NCBI RefSeq assembly: GCF_014202645.1
Contig: NZ_JACHHG010000002.1
Span: 98,180-162,179 of the forward strand
Length of the DNA: 64,000 bases
From: Deinobacterium chartae
GTDB taxonomy: Bacteria > Deinococcota > Deinococci > Deinococcales > Deinococcaceae
Reading direction: 5' to 3'
The notes under the pieces were generated by a model. That model was not told the DNA's origin. It searched no databases and saw only the letters and a list, made by a program, of their open reading frames with translations. Positions 1-8,456 of this stretch are shown here, in pieces. Numbering within the stretch: position 1 is the stretch's first letter; every line of letters starts with the position of its first letter. Both the position numbers and the translations under genes were made by a program.

Positions 1-264
1 GGCAATGCCCCGGGCGGCCAGCCCCTCGGCCAGCATCTTCAGGCTGTTGTTGCTGCCCGCGATGGGGTTGTTGCCGTTGCGGTCGGTGGGGCCCGAGCCC
101 GCGATGATCAGCGCGACCGGAAAGGGACCCTGACCGGCGGGCACCTCGAGGGTGCCGTGCAGGGTGACGCCGGGAACTTCGAGGGTCACGGGGACCGGAG
201 CGGCGAGGGCCAGGGTGCTCAGGGCGGTCAGGGACGCAGTCAGGCTCAGAATGGCAGTCTTCAT
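1..264 (-). CDS. Secreted alpha/beta hydrolase, 3' end outside window
   Basis: Only the first 88 codons are in the window; the gene runs off the left edge. The start is an ATG at 262-264 with a GGAGG ribosome site a few bases upstream. The first ~21 residues form a typical signal peptide (MKT, hydrophobic stretch, ALA cleavage site). The mature part has a beta-strand pair followed by IIAGSGPTDRNGN. From family knowledge, that oxyanion-hole region is typical of secreted or lipoprotein alpha/beta hydrolases of the dienelactone-hydrolase/BAAT type. The catalytic Ser, Asp and His would lie outside the window, so substrate and activity cannot be judged. A palindromic operator-like site lies just upstream. 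Confidence 0.75.
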   Translation of the reverse strand, partial: MKTAILSLTASLTALSTLALAAPVPVTLEVPGVTLHGTLEVPAGQGPFPVALIIAGSGPTDRNGNNPIAGSNNSLKMLAEGLAARGIA

Positions 265-279
265 AGATTCCTCCGGTAT

Positions 280-295
280 TTGGCTAATTCGCCAA
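280..295. promoter_or_regulatory. Operator-like palindrome upstream of the hydrolase
   Basis: TTGGCTAATTCGCCAA is symmetric at 14 of 16 positions (arms TTGGC/GCCAA, centre AATT). It lies 16 bases upstream of the hydrolase start codon, where a TetR-, MarR- or LacI-type repressor could block transcription. No regulator gene sits next to it. Confidence 0.35.
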
Positions 296-350
296 CTACC
301 GAAATAGTAGCAACCTCCCGGCTCTCCGTCAAGCCCTGCCCCAACGCGGC

Positions 351-376
351 GGGGGATTCGGCATGCCGAATCCCCC
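351..376. terminator. Perfect hairpin between rpiA and the hydrolase gene
   Basis: A perfect 26-base palindrome with arms GGGGGATTCGGCA and TGCCGAATCCCCC lies 17 bases past the rpiA stop. It has no T-run on either side, so it may act as a factor-assisted terminator or 3'-end stabiliser rather than a classic intrinsic terminator. Confidence 0.5.
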
Positions 377-392
377 CACCACCGCCTCGGGA

Positions 393-1076
393 TCAGCCTG
401 GCCGGACGAGTTCCTTGACGCCTCCGGGCAAAGCGATGATCGCCTCGGTCGCCATGCCCAGAAACAGACCGGTCTCGACCACGCCGGTCAGAGCCTTGAG
501 CCGCACCTCGAGGTCGGCCGGAGCGGCGGTCGGCTCGATGCGCAAGTCGGCGATGAAGTTGCCGTTGTCGGTCACGAACGGCTCGTTGCCGCGCAGGCGC
601 AGCGCCGGCTCCCCAAACGCCGCAAGACGCTCCAGCGTACTTTGGGCACCGAAACGGACGATCTCCACCGGTAGCGGAGCACGTTCGCCCAGACGTGCAA
701 CCTGCTTGGTGTGGTCGGCGATCACCACGAAACGGCGCGCCTGTACCTCCACCAGCTTCTCGCGCAGCAACGCGCCGCCCAGCCCCTTGACCAGGTCCAG
801 CTGCGGCGAGATTTCGTCGGCCCCGTCGATGGCCACATCCAGCGGCCGGGGATCGAGCGGATCCACCACCAGCCCGTTTTCCTGAGCCAAGCGCTCGCTC
901 TCGAGCGAGGTCGCCACAAAAGACACCGCCCGCAGACGGCCCTCCCCCACCCGCCGTGCGATCTCGAGGATCGCGTAGCGCGCCGTACTCCCGGTTCCCA
1001 GCCCGACCCGCATCCCGCTCTCTACGCGGTCCACCGCGCGGTGCGCGGCCTCCCGTTTCAGCGCCTCGAGGTCCAT
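393..1076 (-). CDS. rpiA: Ribose-5-phosphate isomerase A
   Basis: Interconverts ribose 5-phosphate and ribulose 5-phosphate in the non-oxidative pentose phosphate pathway (cytosol). The 227-residue length is normal. The phosphate-binding loop GLGTGSTA is at about 25-32, the catalytic DGADE at 84-88 and KGLGGALLREK near 97-107; the GVVETGLF segment near the C-terminus is also a family hallmark. The start codon is one base after the bcp stop, so the two genes are almost certainly co-transcribed and translationally coupled. A perfect hairpin follows the stop. Identification is secure from these motifs. Confidence 0.95.
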   Translation of the reverse strand: MDLEALKREAAHRAVDRVESGMRVGLGTGSTARYAILEIARRVGEGRLRAVSFVATSLESERLAQENGLVVDPLDPRPLDVAIDGADEISPQLDLVKGLGGALLREKLVEVQARRFVVIADHTKQVARLGERAPLPVEIVRFGAQSTLERLAAFGEPALRLRGNEPFVTDNGNFIADLRIEPTAAPADLEVRLKALTGVVETGLFLGMATEAIIALPGGVKELVRPG

Positions 1077-1077
1077 C

Positions 1078-1569
1078 TCAGGCCTCCTGCGCCGGGGCCA
1101 AGCGGGCCTGATGCTCGCGGATCACCCGGGTCACCGCATCGGCGTGACCGTCCACCTTCACCGCGTACCACGCCCGTACCAGATGCCCGTCCGGGCCCAC
1201 GATGAAGGTGCTGCGCCTGGGGCCTTCGGAAACCTTGCCGTACATGTTCTTGGTGCCCCAAGCACCCAGCGAGCGGATCACGGCCGCGTCGGTGTCGGCC
1301 AGCAGCGGAAAGCCCAGGCCGTACTTGCCGTCAAAGCGTGCGTGCGACTCGCTGTCGTCGCGGCTGATGCCCAACACCGCCGCCCCCAGGGCGCGCAGTT
1401 CGGCTGCGTCACGGAAGTCGCAGGCCTCGCGGGTGCAACCGGGCGTATCATCCTTGGGATACACGTAAACCACCACGTAACGGCCACGGTAGTCCGAGAG
1501 CCGCTGGACGTTACCGCTCTGATCGGGCAGGGCAAAATCGGGCACGAGATCACCAGGAGTCAGTTTCAT
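1078..1569 (-). CDS. bcp: Thioredoxin-dependent peroxiredoxin (Bcp/PrxQ)
   Basis: Reduces hydrogen peroxide and organic hydroperoxides using thioredoxin. The 163-residue protein has PGCTREACDF, giving the peroxidatic Cys45 and the resolving Cys50 five residues later, as in the atypical 2-Cys Bcp/PrxQ subfamily. A GTG eight codons upstream is in frame, but the ATG at 1567-1569 fits the family N-terminus (MKLTPGDLVPDF). It is also preceded by TATCTT with a six-base gap, consistent with a leaderless transcript. It forms an operon with rpiA. Oxidative-stress enzymes suit the proposed host, but nothing in the sequence shows specific stress control. Confidence 0.92.
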   Translation of the reverse strand: MKLTPGDLVPDFALPDQSGNVQRLSDYRGRYVVVYVYPKDDTPGCTREACDFRDAAELRALGAAVLGISRDDSESHARFDGKYGLGFPLLADTDAAVIRSLGAWGTKNMYGKVSEGPRRSTFIVGPDGHLVRAWYAVKVDGHADAVTRVIREHQARLAPAQEA

Positions 1570-1644
1570 GCGCCCAAGATACCGCTTCTTCACCGGCGCG
1601 GGGTCGGCTGATTCTCAGAAGCCCCCCGAGATATGCTAAAAGCT

Positions 1645-2307
1645 ATGGATTTGGCTGCCTACATTGACCACACCCTGCTGAAAGCGACCGCCACACCGGA
1701 CGACATCCGGACCCTGTGCAGCGAGGCGCGCGCGCACCGTTTCAAGGCGGTGTGCGTGAACCCCGCCTACGTCGCCCTGGCCAAGCGCGAACTCGAAGGA
1801 TCAGGCGTGCGGGTCGCAACCGTATGCGGCTTCCCGCTCGGCGCCACCACCCCCGAGCAGAAAGCCGACGAGGCCCGCCGCTCGGTCGAACTCGGTGCCG
1901 ACGAGGTCGATATGGTCCTCAACATCGGTCTGGCCAAGGCCGGAGACTGGGAGGGCGTCAGCGCCGACATCCGCGCGGTGCGCGAAGCGACCCGGGGCAA
2001 GGTGCTCAAGGTCATCCTCGAGACCGGCTACCTCAGCGACGACGAGAAGCGCCGCGCCGCGCAGGCCTCGGTGGACGCCGGAGCGGACTTCGTCAAGACC
2101 TCTACCGGCTTCGGTCAGGGCGGCGCAACCGTAGAGGACGTGCGCCTGATGAAGCAGGTCGTGGGCGAGCGCGCCGAGGTCAAGGCCTCGGGCGGCGTGC
2201 GCAGCCTCGAAGACGCCCACGCCATGATCACGGCCGGCGCGACCCGCATCGGCACCTCGAGCGGTGTCGCCCTGGTCAGCGGCCAACAGGGACAAGGCAG
2301 CTACTGA
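1645..2307 (+). CDS. deoC: Deoxyribose-phosphate aldolase
   Basis: Cleaves 2-deoxyribose 5-phosphate to glyceraldehyde 3-phosphate and acetaldehyde, so DNA-derived deoxyribose can be used as carbon. The 220-residue protein has the Schiff-base lysine in FVKTSTG (Lys151), the second active-site lysine in EVKASGG (Lys180) and the catalytic Asp of DEVDMV (Asp89). An in-frame ATG exists at 1633, but it overlaps the likely -10 box TATGCT (1632-1637); the ATG at 1645 gives the family N-terminus MDLAAYIDHTLLK and fits a leaderless start. The maf GTG begins two bases after the stop. Confidence 0.94.
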   Translation: MDLAAYIDHTLLKATATPDDIRTLCSEARAHRFKAVCVNPAYVALAKRELEGSGVRVATVCGFPLGATTPEQKADEARRSVELGADEVDMVLNIGLAKAGDWEGVSADIRAVREATRGKVLKVILETGYLSDDEKRRAAQASVDAGADFVKTSTGFGQGGATVEDVRLMKQVVGERAEVKASGGVRSLEDAHAMITAGATRIGTSSGVALVSGQQGQGSY

Positions 2308-2308
2308 A

Positions 2309-2905
2309 GTGACCTGGATTCTGGCATCTGGCAGCCCCAGGCGGCGCGAACTGCTCGGACGCATCGGCGTGCGCTTCGAGGTGCTGACCGCCCACACCTC
2401 CGAGGACACCGAGCAGCGTGACCCGGCCCAGGCCGTACAGGAGCTCGCACTGCACAAGGCCCGCGCGGTCCGCGAGTTGCGCCCGGAGGGCCGCATCATC
2501 GCGGCGGACACGGTGGTCACCGTGGACGGCGACATCCTGGGCAAACCGCGTGACGCGTCCGAGAACCTCGAGATGCTGCGGCGTCTCGCGGGCCGCGAGC
2601 ACGTGGTGTACACCGGGGTGGCGGTGCTGGCCGGCGCACGGGAGATCAGCGGTTTCGAGGCCACGGCGGTGCGGTTCCGTCCGCTGAGTGAGGCCGAGCT
2701 GCGCTGGTACGCCGCGACCGGCGAGGGTCTGGACAAGGCCGGAGGGTACGGCATTCAGGAGCGCGGAATGCTGCTGGTCGAGGGCATCACGGGCGACTAC
2801 TTCAACGTGATGGGCCTGCCGATGGTGCGCCTGCTGGCGCTGTGCCGCGCGCTGGACCTGCCGTTGGTCGAGGATCTGGACCTGCCGGAGAAAGGACAGC
2901 CATGA
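2309..2905 (+). CDS. maf: Maf-family nucleotide pyrophosphatase
   Basis: Maf-like proteins hydrolyse non-canonical or modified nucleoside triphosphates such as dTTP/UTP analogues, and were first linked to septum inhibition. The 198-residue protein begins with the family motif LASGSPRRRELL and contains the acidic AADTVV segment near residue 67. The GTG at 2309 is chosen because it gives that N-terminus directly and has AAGG upstream; longer in-frame versions would overlap deoC. It overlaps mreC by four bases (ATGA). Position ahead of mreC-mreD is a widely conserved arrangement. Confidence 0.92.
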   Translation: MTWILASGSPRRRELLGRIGVRFEVLTAHTSEDTEQRDPAQAVQELALHKARAVRELRPEGRIIAADTVVTVDGDILGKPRDASENLEMLRRLAGREHVVYTGVAVLAGAREISGFEATAVRFRPLSEAELRWYAATGEGLDKAGGYGIQERGMLLVEGITGDYFNVMGLPMVRLLALCRALDLPLVEDLDLPEKGQP

Positions 2906-3678
2906 CCTGGAGGCGCCTGGGGCTGGTATACCTGGCGCTATTGGTGCTGAGCATGCTGCTCACGCGCTTTTTACCGCCCGCGCCGCTGGCCCTCTCGAGC
3001 GGCGTGGCCCCCTTGACCGGCGTGGTGGACCGCATCGCCGCCAACTTGCGCGGAGCCTGGAACGCGGTGGTGTTCGAGCGCGACCTCAAGCTGGAAAATG
3101 CGCGCCTGCGCGCCACGAACGAGGAGCTCGAGGCCCAGAACCGCCGCCTCAAGCTCGACTTGGAGCGCTACAAAAAGGCCGCGCAGATCCTCGAGAGCCA
3201 GTCACCCGGCCTGCTCACGGTGGCCTCGGTGACCGCCATCGATCCCTCGCCGCTGCTGTCGCGCCTGACCGTGAACGCAGGGGCCGAGCGCGGGGTGACC
3301 CGCTTCATGCCCGCCACGGTACCCGCCGGACTGGTGGGGCTGGTGGTGGAGGTCAACCGCACCAGCGCGGTCGTTCTGACCCTGGTGGATCCCGAGTTCC
3401 GCGCCGGGGTCACCCTCGAGGGCAAGGGCGGCACCGGCACCGCCATCGGTGCCCCACCGGACCGCCTGCGGGTGGAGTTCTCCAAGAACGTCGACGTTCA
3501 GGTGGGCGACACCGTGCAGACCGCCTCGATCGGCGGCGTGTACCCGGCGGGCATCAAGATCGGCACGGTGGAAAACGTGCTGCCTCTGGGTGCCAACGCC
3601 ACCACCCGCACGGTGATCGTCAAACCTGCCGTAGACGTCAGCACGCTGCAGGAAGTGGGGTTGTTGCGGCCCCTGTAG
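2902..3678 (+). CDS. mreC: Rod shape-determining protein MreC
   Basis: Bitopic inner-membrane protein of the elongasome, bridging MreB/MreD and the PBP2-RodA synthase. The 258-residue protein has a short cytoplasmic N-terminus, one membrane helix at about 8-25, a coiled coil at about 60-95 (rich in E, L, R) and two beta domains with the conserved run of GVTRFMPA, GLVGLV and VGDTVQT. The ATG at 2902 overlaps the maf stop and follows GGAGAAAGGA. A GC-rich hairpin follows the gene, and mreD has its own promoter, so mreC and mreD may be only partly co-transcribed. Confidence 0.93.
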   Translation: MTWRRLGLVYLALLVLSMLLTRFLPPAPLALSSGVAPLTGVVDRIAANLRGAWNAVVFERDLKLENARLRATNEELEAQNRRLKLDLERYKKAAQILESQSPGLLTVASVTAIDPSPLLSRLTVNAGAERGVTRFMPATVPAGLVGLVVEVNRTSAVVLTLVDPEFRAGVTLEGKGGTGTAIGAPPDRLRVEFSKNVDVQVGDTVQTASIGGVYPAGIKIGTVENVLPLGANATTRTVIVKPAVDVSTLQEVGLLRPL

Positions 3679-3693
3679 CCTCGGGAGCAGGGA

Positions 3694-3729
3694 TGGGGCG
3701 GCGGAGCAACCCCCGGCTCCGCCGCCCCA
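3694..3729 (+). terminator. GC hairpin after mreC
   Basis: Arms TGGGGCGGCGGAGC (3694-3707) and GCTCCGCCGCCCCA (3716-3729) are perfectly complementary, 14 bp, with an 8-base loop. There is no T-run, so it may be a weak or factor-dependent stop between mreC and mreD. Confidence 0.5.
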
Positions 3730-3814
3730 CCGAATTTGTAGGGCGCGAGATTTGCCGGAAAGTGAGATTCATTAAGAAGAGCTGAGCGCCTAATAAAACC
3801 TCAACAACAGGTCT

Positions 3815-3820
3815 TATAAT
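3815..3820 (+). promoter_or_regulatory. -10 box of the mreD-mrdA transcript
   Basis: A perfect TATAAT lies 8 bases before the mreD GTG, so transcription probably starts at or next to the start codon (leaderless mRNA). No good -35 box is visible at the usual distance. Confidence 0.6.
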
Positions 3821-3828
3821 GACCAGTC

Positions 3829-4323
3829 GTGCGCAAACTGCTCTTTTTCCTCGCCATCATCGCCTTGCAAGGAGCCCTCGAGGTCCTGCTGCCTCGGGGC
3901 ATCAGCGCACCGGACCTGTTCTTGCTGACCGCCCTGATCCTGGCGGCACGGTTACCCCCGACCTGGGGCATGCTGGCAGCCTACGGCGTAGGACTCACCC
4001 AAGACATCTTGGGGCACGGCCTGCTGGGCCTGCACGCAGCTGCGCTGGCCGGAGGCACCCTGCTGTTTTACGGCGTTCGCCAGTTGCTCAACTCCAACAC
4101 CCCGCTGCACGAGGCCGCCGGCATCGTGGTCGCGGTGGCGGGCCAGTGGGCCACCTTCTTGATCCTCACCTACTGGCTGCGCAGCAACCTGGTCACCGTC
4201 TCGACCCTCACGCTGGTGCTTCCCCTGCACCTGCTGCTGACCCTGCTGATCTTCCCGCTGGTCTACCGCGCCGGACGCTGGGCCTTTGGCCGCATTCCCT
4301 CCACCGACGACCAGCTCGCCTGA
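3829..4323 (+). CDS. mreD: Rod shape-determining protein MreD
   Basis: Small polytopic membrane protein of the elongation machinery. The 164-residue sequence is hydrophobic throughout, with about five membrane segments, and the GLTQDILGHGLLGLHA stretch typical of MreD. The GTG start directly follows a TATAAT box with no Shine-Dalgarno sequence, pointing to leaderless translation. mrdA (PBP2) begins 29 bases downstream, so mreC, mreD and PBP2 stand in the conserved order. MreB is not in the window. Weak sequence conservation is normal for this family; context makes the call firm. Confidence 0.9.
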   Translation: MRKLLFFLAIIALQGALEVLLPRGISAPDLFLLTALILAARLPPTWGMLAAYGVGLTQDILGHGLLGLHAAALAGGTLLFYGVRQLLNSNTPLHEAAGIVVAVAGQWATFLILTYWLRSNLVTVSTLTLVLPLHLLLTLLIFPLVYRAGRWAFGRIPSTDDQLA

Positions 4324-4352
4324 TCCTGCCCCACCTGACTCCGGGAGCCCCT

Positions 4353-6140
4353 GTGAAGCGCGTTCAGATTCTCGCCCTGATCTTCAGCCTGTTCCTGACT
4401 GCCTACGCCGCGCGGCTGTATGACCTGCAGATCCGCCGCTACGACCAGTACCGTGGCCAGAGCCAGCAAAACTACCTGCGCGACGAGGTGATCCGCTCGC
4501 TGCGCGGCGAGATCCGCACCCGCGACGGCGTGCTGCTGGCCACCAACCGCATCGCCGTCGACCTGATTTACAGGGGCGGCCCCGTTGAAGCCTGGGACCG
4601 CATCCGCTACCTCGCCAAGATCAAGGACCCGCAGCTCCCCGAGCTGCCCGCAGGCCAAAAAGAGATGGTTCTGGCCGCAAACGTGCCCGCTGGCGCCATT
4701 CCCGCCCTCGAGGAGCTGTCGGTGCTGCAACCCGCGCTGGAGCTGCGCCAGCGCGTCGAGCGCTACTACCCGCAGGGCAAGCTGGCCGGCAACCTGATCG
4801 GTTACACCTCCGAGGCCAACGAGCAGGAGGTCGAGTCCGGCGCGTACATCCTGGGCGACGCGGTGGGCCGCAGCGGCCTCGAGGCGGGCTTCCAGCAGCA
4901 GTTGCACGGTGTCAACGGCCTGAAGCTGGTCGAGGTGGACTCGCAGGGCCGCCGCATCTCCGAGCGTATCGAGCGCGAGGGCAAAAAGGGCGAGGACATC
5001 GTGCTGACCCTGGACTCGCGCCTGCAGCGCGCCGCCGAGAAAGCGCTGACCGAGGGCCTCAGCGACATCAACAAGGGCCGCGCCCACTACGGGCTGCCAC
5101 CCGAGAAGGTCGTCAAGGGCGCGATCATAGCCCTCGACCCGCGCAACAACGAGGTGCTGGCCATGGCCACCGCGCCCTCGATCGACCCCAACTGGTTCTC
5201 GCGCTCGCCGCGCCCCAAGGAACTGGTCGAGGCCCTTACCGGGCCGGACGCGGGCCTGCTCAACCGCGCGGTGCAGCCGTACGCTCCGGGCAGCGTGTTC
5301 AAACCCACGACCACCAACGCCTATTTCGAACGCTTCGGGAACAAGACCTTTACCTGCACGCCCGGCATCGTCTTCGGCGGTTACTACAAGAAGAACTGGG
5401 CCCGTTACAACATGGGGCCCATGGACGGGCGCGGTGCCATCGCGCAGTCGTGTAACACCTGGTACTACCAGGCCTCGATCGACGCGGGCACCCTGACCTT
5501 CTCGGACATCATCGCTGACCGCGCGCGCGAATTCGGCTTCGGGTCCCCCACCGGGCTTGAACTGATCGGTGAAAAAGGCGGACTGGTGCAGAGCGCGCGC
5601 GACTTCAAGGCCCGTAACCAGCCCTGGTACCCGGGCGAGACCCTCAACTACTCGATCGGGCAGGGCGCGCTGCTGGTGACCCCTGCGCAGATTGCGCTGT
5701 CCCTCTCGACCATCGTGAACGAGGGCAAGAAGCGCCCGCTGACCCTGCTCAAGTCGGTAGCCGGCAGGCCGGTACCGCGCAAGCCCGCCGTGCAGGTGCC
5801 CGGCCAGACCAAGTACTGGAAGCTGACCAAAGAGGGCATGGAGTGGACCGTCTCACGCGGCACCTCCAAGCACGTGCTGGGGCCGGACCTGTTTCCCGTC
5901 CGCACCGCGGGCAAGACCGGCACGGCCCAGACCGGACGCCGCGCAGGCTACGAGCACTCCTGGTACGAAGGTTACGGTCCGGTAGGCAACCCCAACCTGC
6001 TGGTGGTGGCCTTCTTCGAGTACGGCGGCGAAGGCTCGGGCGTCGCGCTGCCGGCGGTCAAGAAGGTCATGGCCGCCTACTGGGACATCCCGCTCGACAA
6101 AGACGGCCACGTGATCCGGGAAGAGCACGCCACGCGCTGA
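4353..6140 (+). CDS. mrdA: Penicillin-binding protein 2, elongasome transpeptidase
   Basis: Class B PBP that cross-links peptidoglycan during side-wall growth with RodA. The 595-residue protein has one N-terminal membrane anchor (about 5-20), a PBP dimerisation region and the transpeptidase domain. All three catalytic motifs are present: SVFK (Ser314), SCN (about 366-368) and KTG (521-523). The GTG at 4353 follows CCGGGAG and places the anchor at the N-terminus; the frame stays open upstream across mreD, but that region overlaps mreD and codes nothing recognisable. Penicillin target by family knowledge. Confidence 0.94.
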   Translation: MKRVQILALIFSLFLTAYAARLYDLQIRRYDQYRGQSQQNYLRDEVIRSLRGEIRTRDGVLLATNRIAVDLIYRGGPVEAWDRIRYLAKIKDPQLPELPAGQKEMVLAANVPAGAIPALEELSVLQPALELRQRVERYYPQGKLAGNLIGYTSEANEQEVESGAYILGDAVGRSGLEAGFQQQLHGVNGLKLVEVDSQGRRISERIEREGKKGEDIVLTLDSRLQRAAEKALTEGLSDINKGRAHYGLPPEKVVKGAIIALDPRNNEVLAMATAPSIDPNWFSRSPRPKELVEALTGPDAGLLNRAVQPYAPGSVFKPTTTNAYFERFGNKTFTCTPGIVFGGYYKKNWARYNMGPMDGRGAIAQSCNTWYYQASIDAGTLTFSDIIADRAREFGFGSPTGLELIGEKGGLVQSARDFKARNQPWYPGETLNYSIGQGALLVTPAQIALSLSTIVNEGKKRPLTLLKSVAGRPVPRKPAVQVPGQTKYWKLTKEGMEWTVSRGTSKHVLGPDLFPVRTAGKTGTAQTGRRAGYEHSWYEGYGPVGNPNLLVVAFFEYGGEGSGVALPAVKKVMAAYWDIPLDKDGHVIREEHATR

Positions 6141-6256
6141 GGCCCGGCCCCTCCGGCGGCCCGGGGTCAAAAACAAAAACAACTGCGTCGGAGCGTGCTT
6201 TTCCAAAGGTGCCCCACCGCAGGTTAGGCCAGACCCTGCGCCCGCAGGTTTTGCCC

Positions 6257-6262
6257 TATAAT
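6257..6262 (+). promoter_or_regulatory. Likely -10 box for potABCD
   Basis: A perfect TATAAT lies in the 262-base gap between mrdA and potA. It predicts a leader of about 130 bases. A TTGACT at about 6320 is also present but has no matching -10. The long leader could be regulatory, but no known riboswitch fold was recognised. Confidence 0.45.
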
Positions 6263-6402
6263 CAAAAATCGCTCAGGAACCCCGAGGTTTCGCAATAAAA
6301 ACCGCGCCGTTCCACACGGGTTGACTCGGGAATGACAAACGAAATCTGGCCGCAGGCCTGTGCCGATCTTGAGGGAAGCCTCGAGGCGGTGAGGAGGTGG
6401 GT

Positions 6403-7530
6403 ATGTTGAACATGAACGACCGCCAGGGACGCGAGCTTTCCAGCGAGGTCGACGTCGACCTGCGCGGCATCCGCAAGGACTTCGACGGCCAGCCGGCACT
6501 GCGCGGCATCGACCTCGAGATCCGGCGCGGCGAGTTTTTCTCGCTGCTGGGACCGTCAGGCTGCGGTAAGACCACGCTGCTGCGCATCCTGGCCGGTTTC
6601 GAGCAGGCCGACACGGGCACGGTCCGCATCCGTGGCAAGGACGTCTCGCAGCTGCCGCCCAACCGCCGCAACGTCAACACCGTGTTCCAGAGCTACGCGC
6701 TGTTTCCGCACATGAGCGTGGAGGACAACGTGGCCTTCGGGCTGCGGATGCGCGGCGTACCCAGGGCCCAGCAGCTCAGCCGGGTGCGCGCGGCCCTCGA
6801 GCTGGTCGAGATCGAACCGCTGCGCACGCGCATGCCCGCCGAGCTCTCGGGCGGCCAGCGCCAGCGCGTGGCGCTGGCCCGCGCGCTGGTCAACGAGCCC
6901 GAGGTGTTGCTGCTCGACGAGCCGCTCTCGGCGCTCGACGCCCGATTGCGCAAGAGCTTGCAGGTGCAGCTGATGAACCTGCAACAGCGCCTGGGCATCA
7001 CCTTCATCTTCGTGACCCACGACCAGGAAGAAGCGCTGGTCACCTCGGACCGCATCGCGGTCATGCGTGCCGGACGCATCGAGCAGATCGGCCCGGCGCA
7101 CGAGGTGTACGAGAACCCGCGCACCTCCTTTGTCGCCGAGTTCCTGGGCTCGAGCAACTTCCTCGAGGCGACCACCGCCGAAGGACGGCGGGTGCGCAGC
7201 CCCCTCGGCGAGCTCGAGCTGCTCGAGGCCCCCGCGCGCAGCGGCGAACTGCTGCTCACCGTGCGCCCCGAGAAGATCCAGCTCTCCAGCAGCGGCTTCG
7301 GAAGCGCGCCCAACCAGCTGCCCGCCACGGTCACCGACGTGATCTACACCGGAGAGATGGACAAGTACGTCCTCGATATCGCCGGGCACACCGTGTACGC
7401 CTCGGACATCAACGCGGACAAGGAAGACGAGGGCTGGGAGGTGGGCTCACGGCTGATTGCCCACCTGCCCCCGCGCAGCCTGGTGGTCCTCGAGGGAGGT
7501 CGCGCCGGGGCCGCCGAGGCGATGCTGTGA
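6403..7530 (+). CDS. potA: Spermidine/putrescine ABC transporter ATPase
   Basis: ATP-hydrolysing subunit of the PotABCD polyamine importer, on the cytoplasmic face. The 375-residue protein has Walker A GPSGCGKTT (50-58), Q-loop, signature LSGGQ (148-152), Walker B VLLLDEP (168-174), the H-loop THDQEEA and a C-terminal TOBE-like region (HEVYENPRTSFVAEFLGSSN follows the motor domain). The ATG at 6403 has GAGGAGG eight bases upstream; a GTG at 6397 overlaps that site and is less likely. It overlaps potB by four bases. Specificity (spermidine versus putrescine) cannot be read directly. Confidence 0.93.
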   Translation: MLNMNDRQGRELSSEVDVDLRGIRKDFDGQPALRGIDLEIRRGEFFSLLGPSGCGKTTLLRILAGFEQADTGTVRIRGKDVSQLPPNRRNVNTVFQSYALFPHMSVEDNVAFGLRMRGVPRAQQLSRVRAALELVEIEPLRTRMPAELSGGQRQRVALARALVNEPEVLLLDEPLSALDARLRKSLQVQLMNLQQRLGITFIFVTHDQEEALVTSDRIAVMRAGRIEQIGPAHEVYENPRTSFVAEFLGSSNFLEATTAEGRRVRSPLGELELLEAPARSGELLLTVRPEKIQLSSSGFGSAPNQLPATVTDVIYTGEMDKYVLDIAGHTVYASDINADKEDEGWEVGSRLIAHLPPRSLVVLEGGRAGAAEAML

Positions 7531-8456
7531 GCGCGGCCTCGAGGGCATCCGAACCGTCTGGGCCCGTGCGCCCGCGCGCACAGACGCGCTCGGTCCTGCT
7601 TACGGTGGGGCCAGCGATCGGGTGGATCGGGCTGTTCCTGGTCATCCCCGGCGTGGTCCTGCTGCTCTACAGCTTTTTGTCCATCGACGACATCGGGCGG
7701 GTGGTGCCGCCCCTGACCCTGGAGAACTACGGTCGGCTGATCGCCTGGGGACCGCTGGGCATCAACTTCGTGTACTGGGAGATCTTGGGCCGCTCGCTGT
7801 GGGTGGCGCTCGTCACCACGGTGCTGTGCGTGCTGCTCGCGTTCCCGGTGGCCTTCTTCATCGCCGCGCAACGCCCCTCGGCGCGCCCGCTGTGGCTTAC
7901 GCTGCTGGTCATTCCGTTCTGGACCAACCTGGTGATCCGGGCCTACGCCTGGATGTTTCTGCTGGCCCCCTCCTCGCCCATCACCCAGGCGGCCGCTGCC
8001 CTGGGCCTGGTGGAGCGCGGGGCCGCCCTGTACCCCAGCGACTTCGCGGTGTACATCGGGATGGTCTCGACCTTTTTGCCGTTCATGGCGCTGCCGCTGT
8101 ACACCGCCGTGGAGCGCATCGACTGGTCGCTGGCCGAGGCGGCCGCCGACCTGTACGCGGGCCGCTGGCAGGCCTTCTGGGCCGCGGTGTTTCCGCAGAC
8201 CGTACCCGGGCTGGTGGCCGGCGTGATTCTGGTGACCATTCCGGCCACGGGCATGTTCGTGGTCTCGGACCTGCTGGGCGGCGGCAAGACCATGCTGCTG
8301 GGCAACGTGATCCAGCAGGAATTCGGCACCTCGAACGACTACCCCTTCGGGGCGGCCCTCTCCTTCTTGGTGATGGGCCTGACCCTGCTGGGCCTGGGGC
8401 TGTACGCCCGCATCGCCGGACGCAGGGCCCTCTCGGGCGTGGGAGACCTGCTGTGA
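7527..8456 (+). CDS. potB: Polyamine ABC transporter permease PotB
   Basis: Membrane subunit of the polyamine importer. The 309-residue protein has about six hydrophobic segments and the permease EAA-type loop EAAADLYAGRWQAFWAAVFP. Its N-terminal ~30 residues are a variable cytoplasmic extension. The GTG start overlaps the potA stop and its own stop overlaps the potC start, so translation of potABCD is coupled throughout. Fold and order match PotB of other bacteria. Confidence 0.92.
   Translation: MSAASRASEPSGPVRPRAQTRSVLLTVGPAIGWIGLFLVIPGVVLLLYSFLSIDDIGRVVPPLTLENYGRLIAWGPLGINFVYWEILGRSLWVALVTTVLCVLLAFPVAFFIAAQRPSARPLWLTLLVIPFWTNLVIRAYAWMFLLAPSSPITQAAAALGLVERGAALYPSDFAVYIGMVSTFLPFMALPLYTAVERIDWSLAEAAADLYAGRWQAFWAAVFPQTVPGLVAGVILVTIPATGMFVVSDLLGGGKTMLLGNVIQQEFGTSNDYPFGAALSFLVMGLTLLGLGLYARIAGRRALSGVGDLL

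Noticed and set aside
3819..4352. In-frame upstream extension of PBP2 across mreD
   Set aside because: The mreD frame in the same DNA encodes a recognisable membrane protein with its own promoter, and PBP2 has a good GTG start with the membrane anchor at residue ~5.
6263..6402. Possible riboswitch in the potABCD leader
   Set aside because: The leader is long, but no conserved element of any known riboswitch class could be recognised.
7457..8452. In-frame upstream extension of potC through potA and potB
   Set aside because: PotA and PotB are intact in other frames; PotC starts at the GTG overlapping the potB stop.
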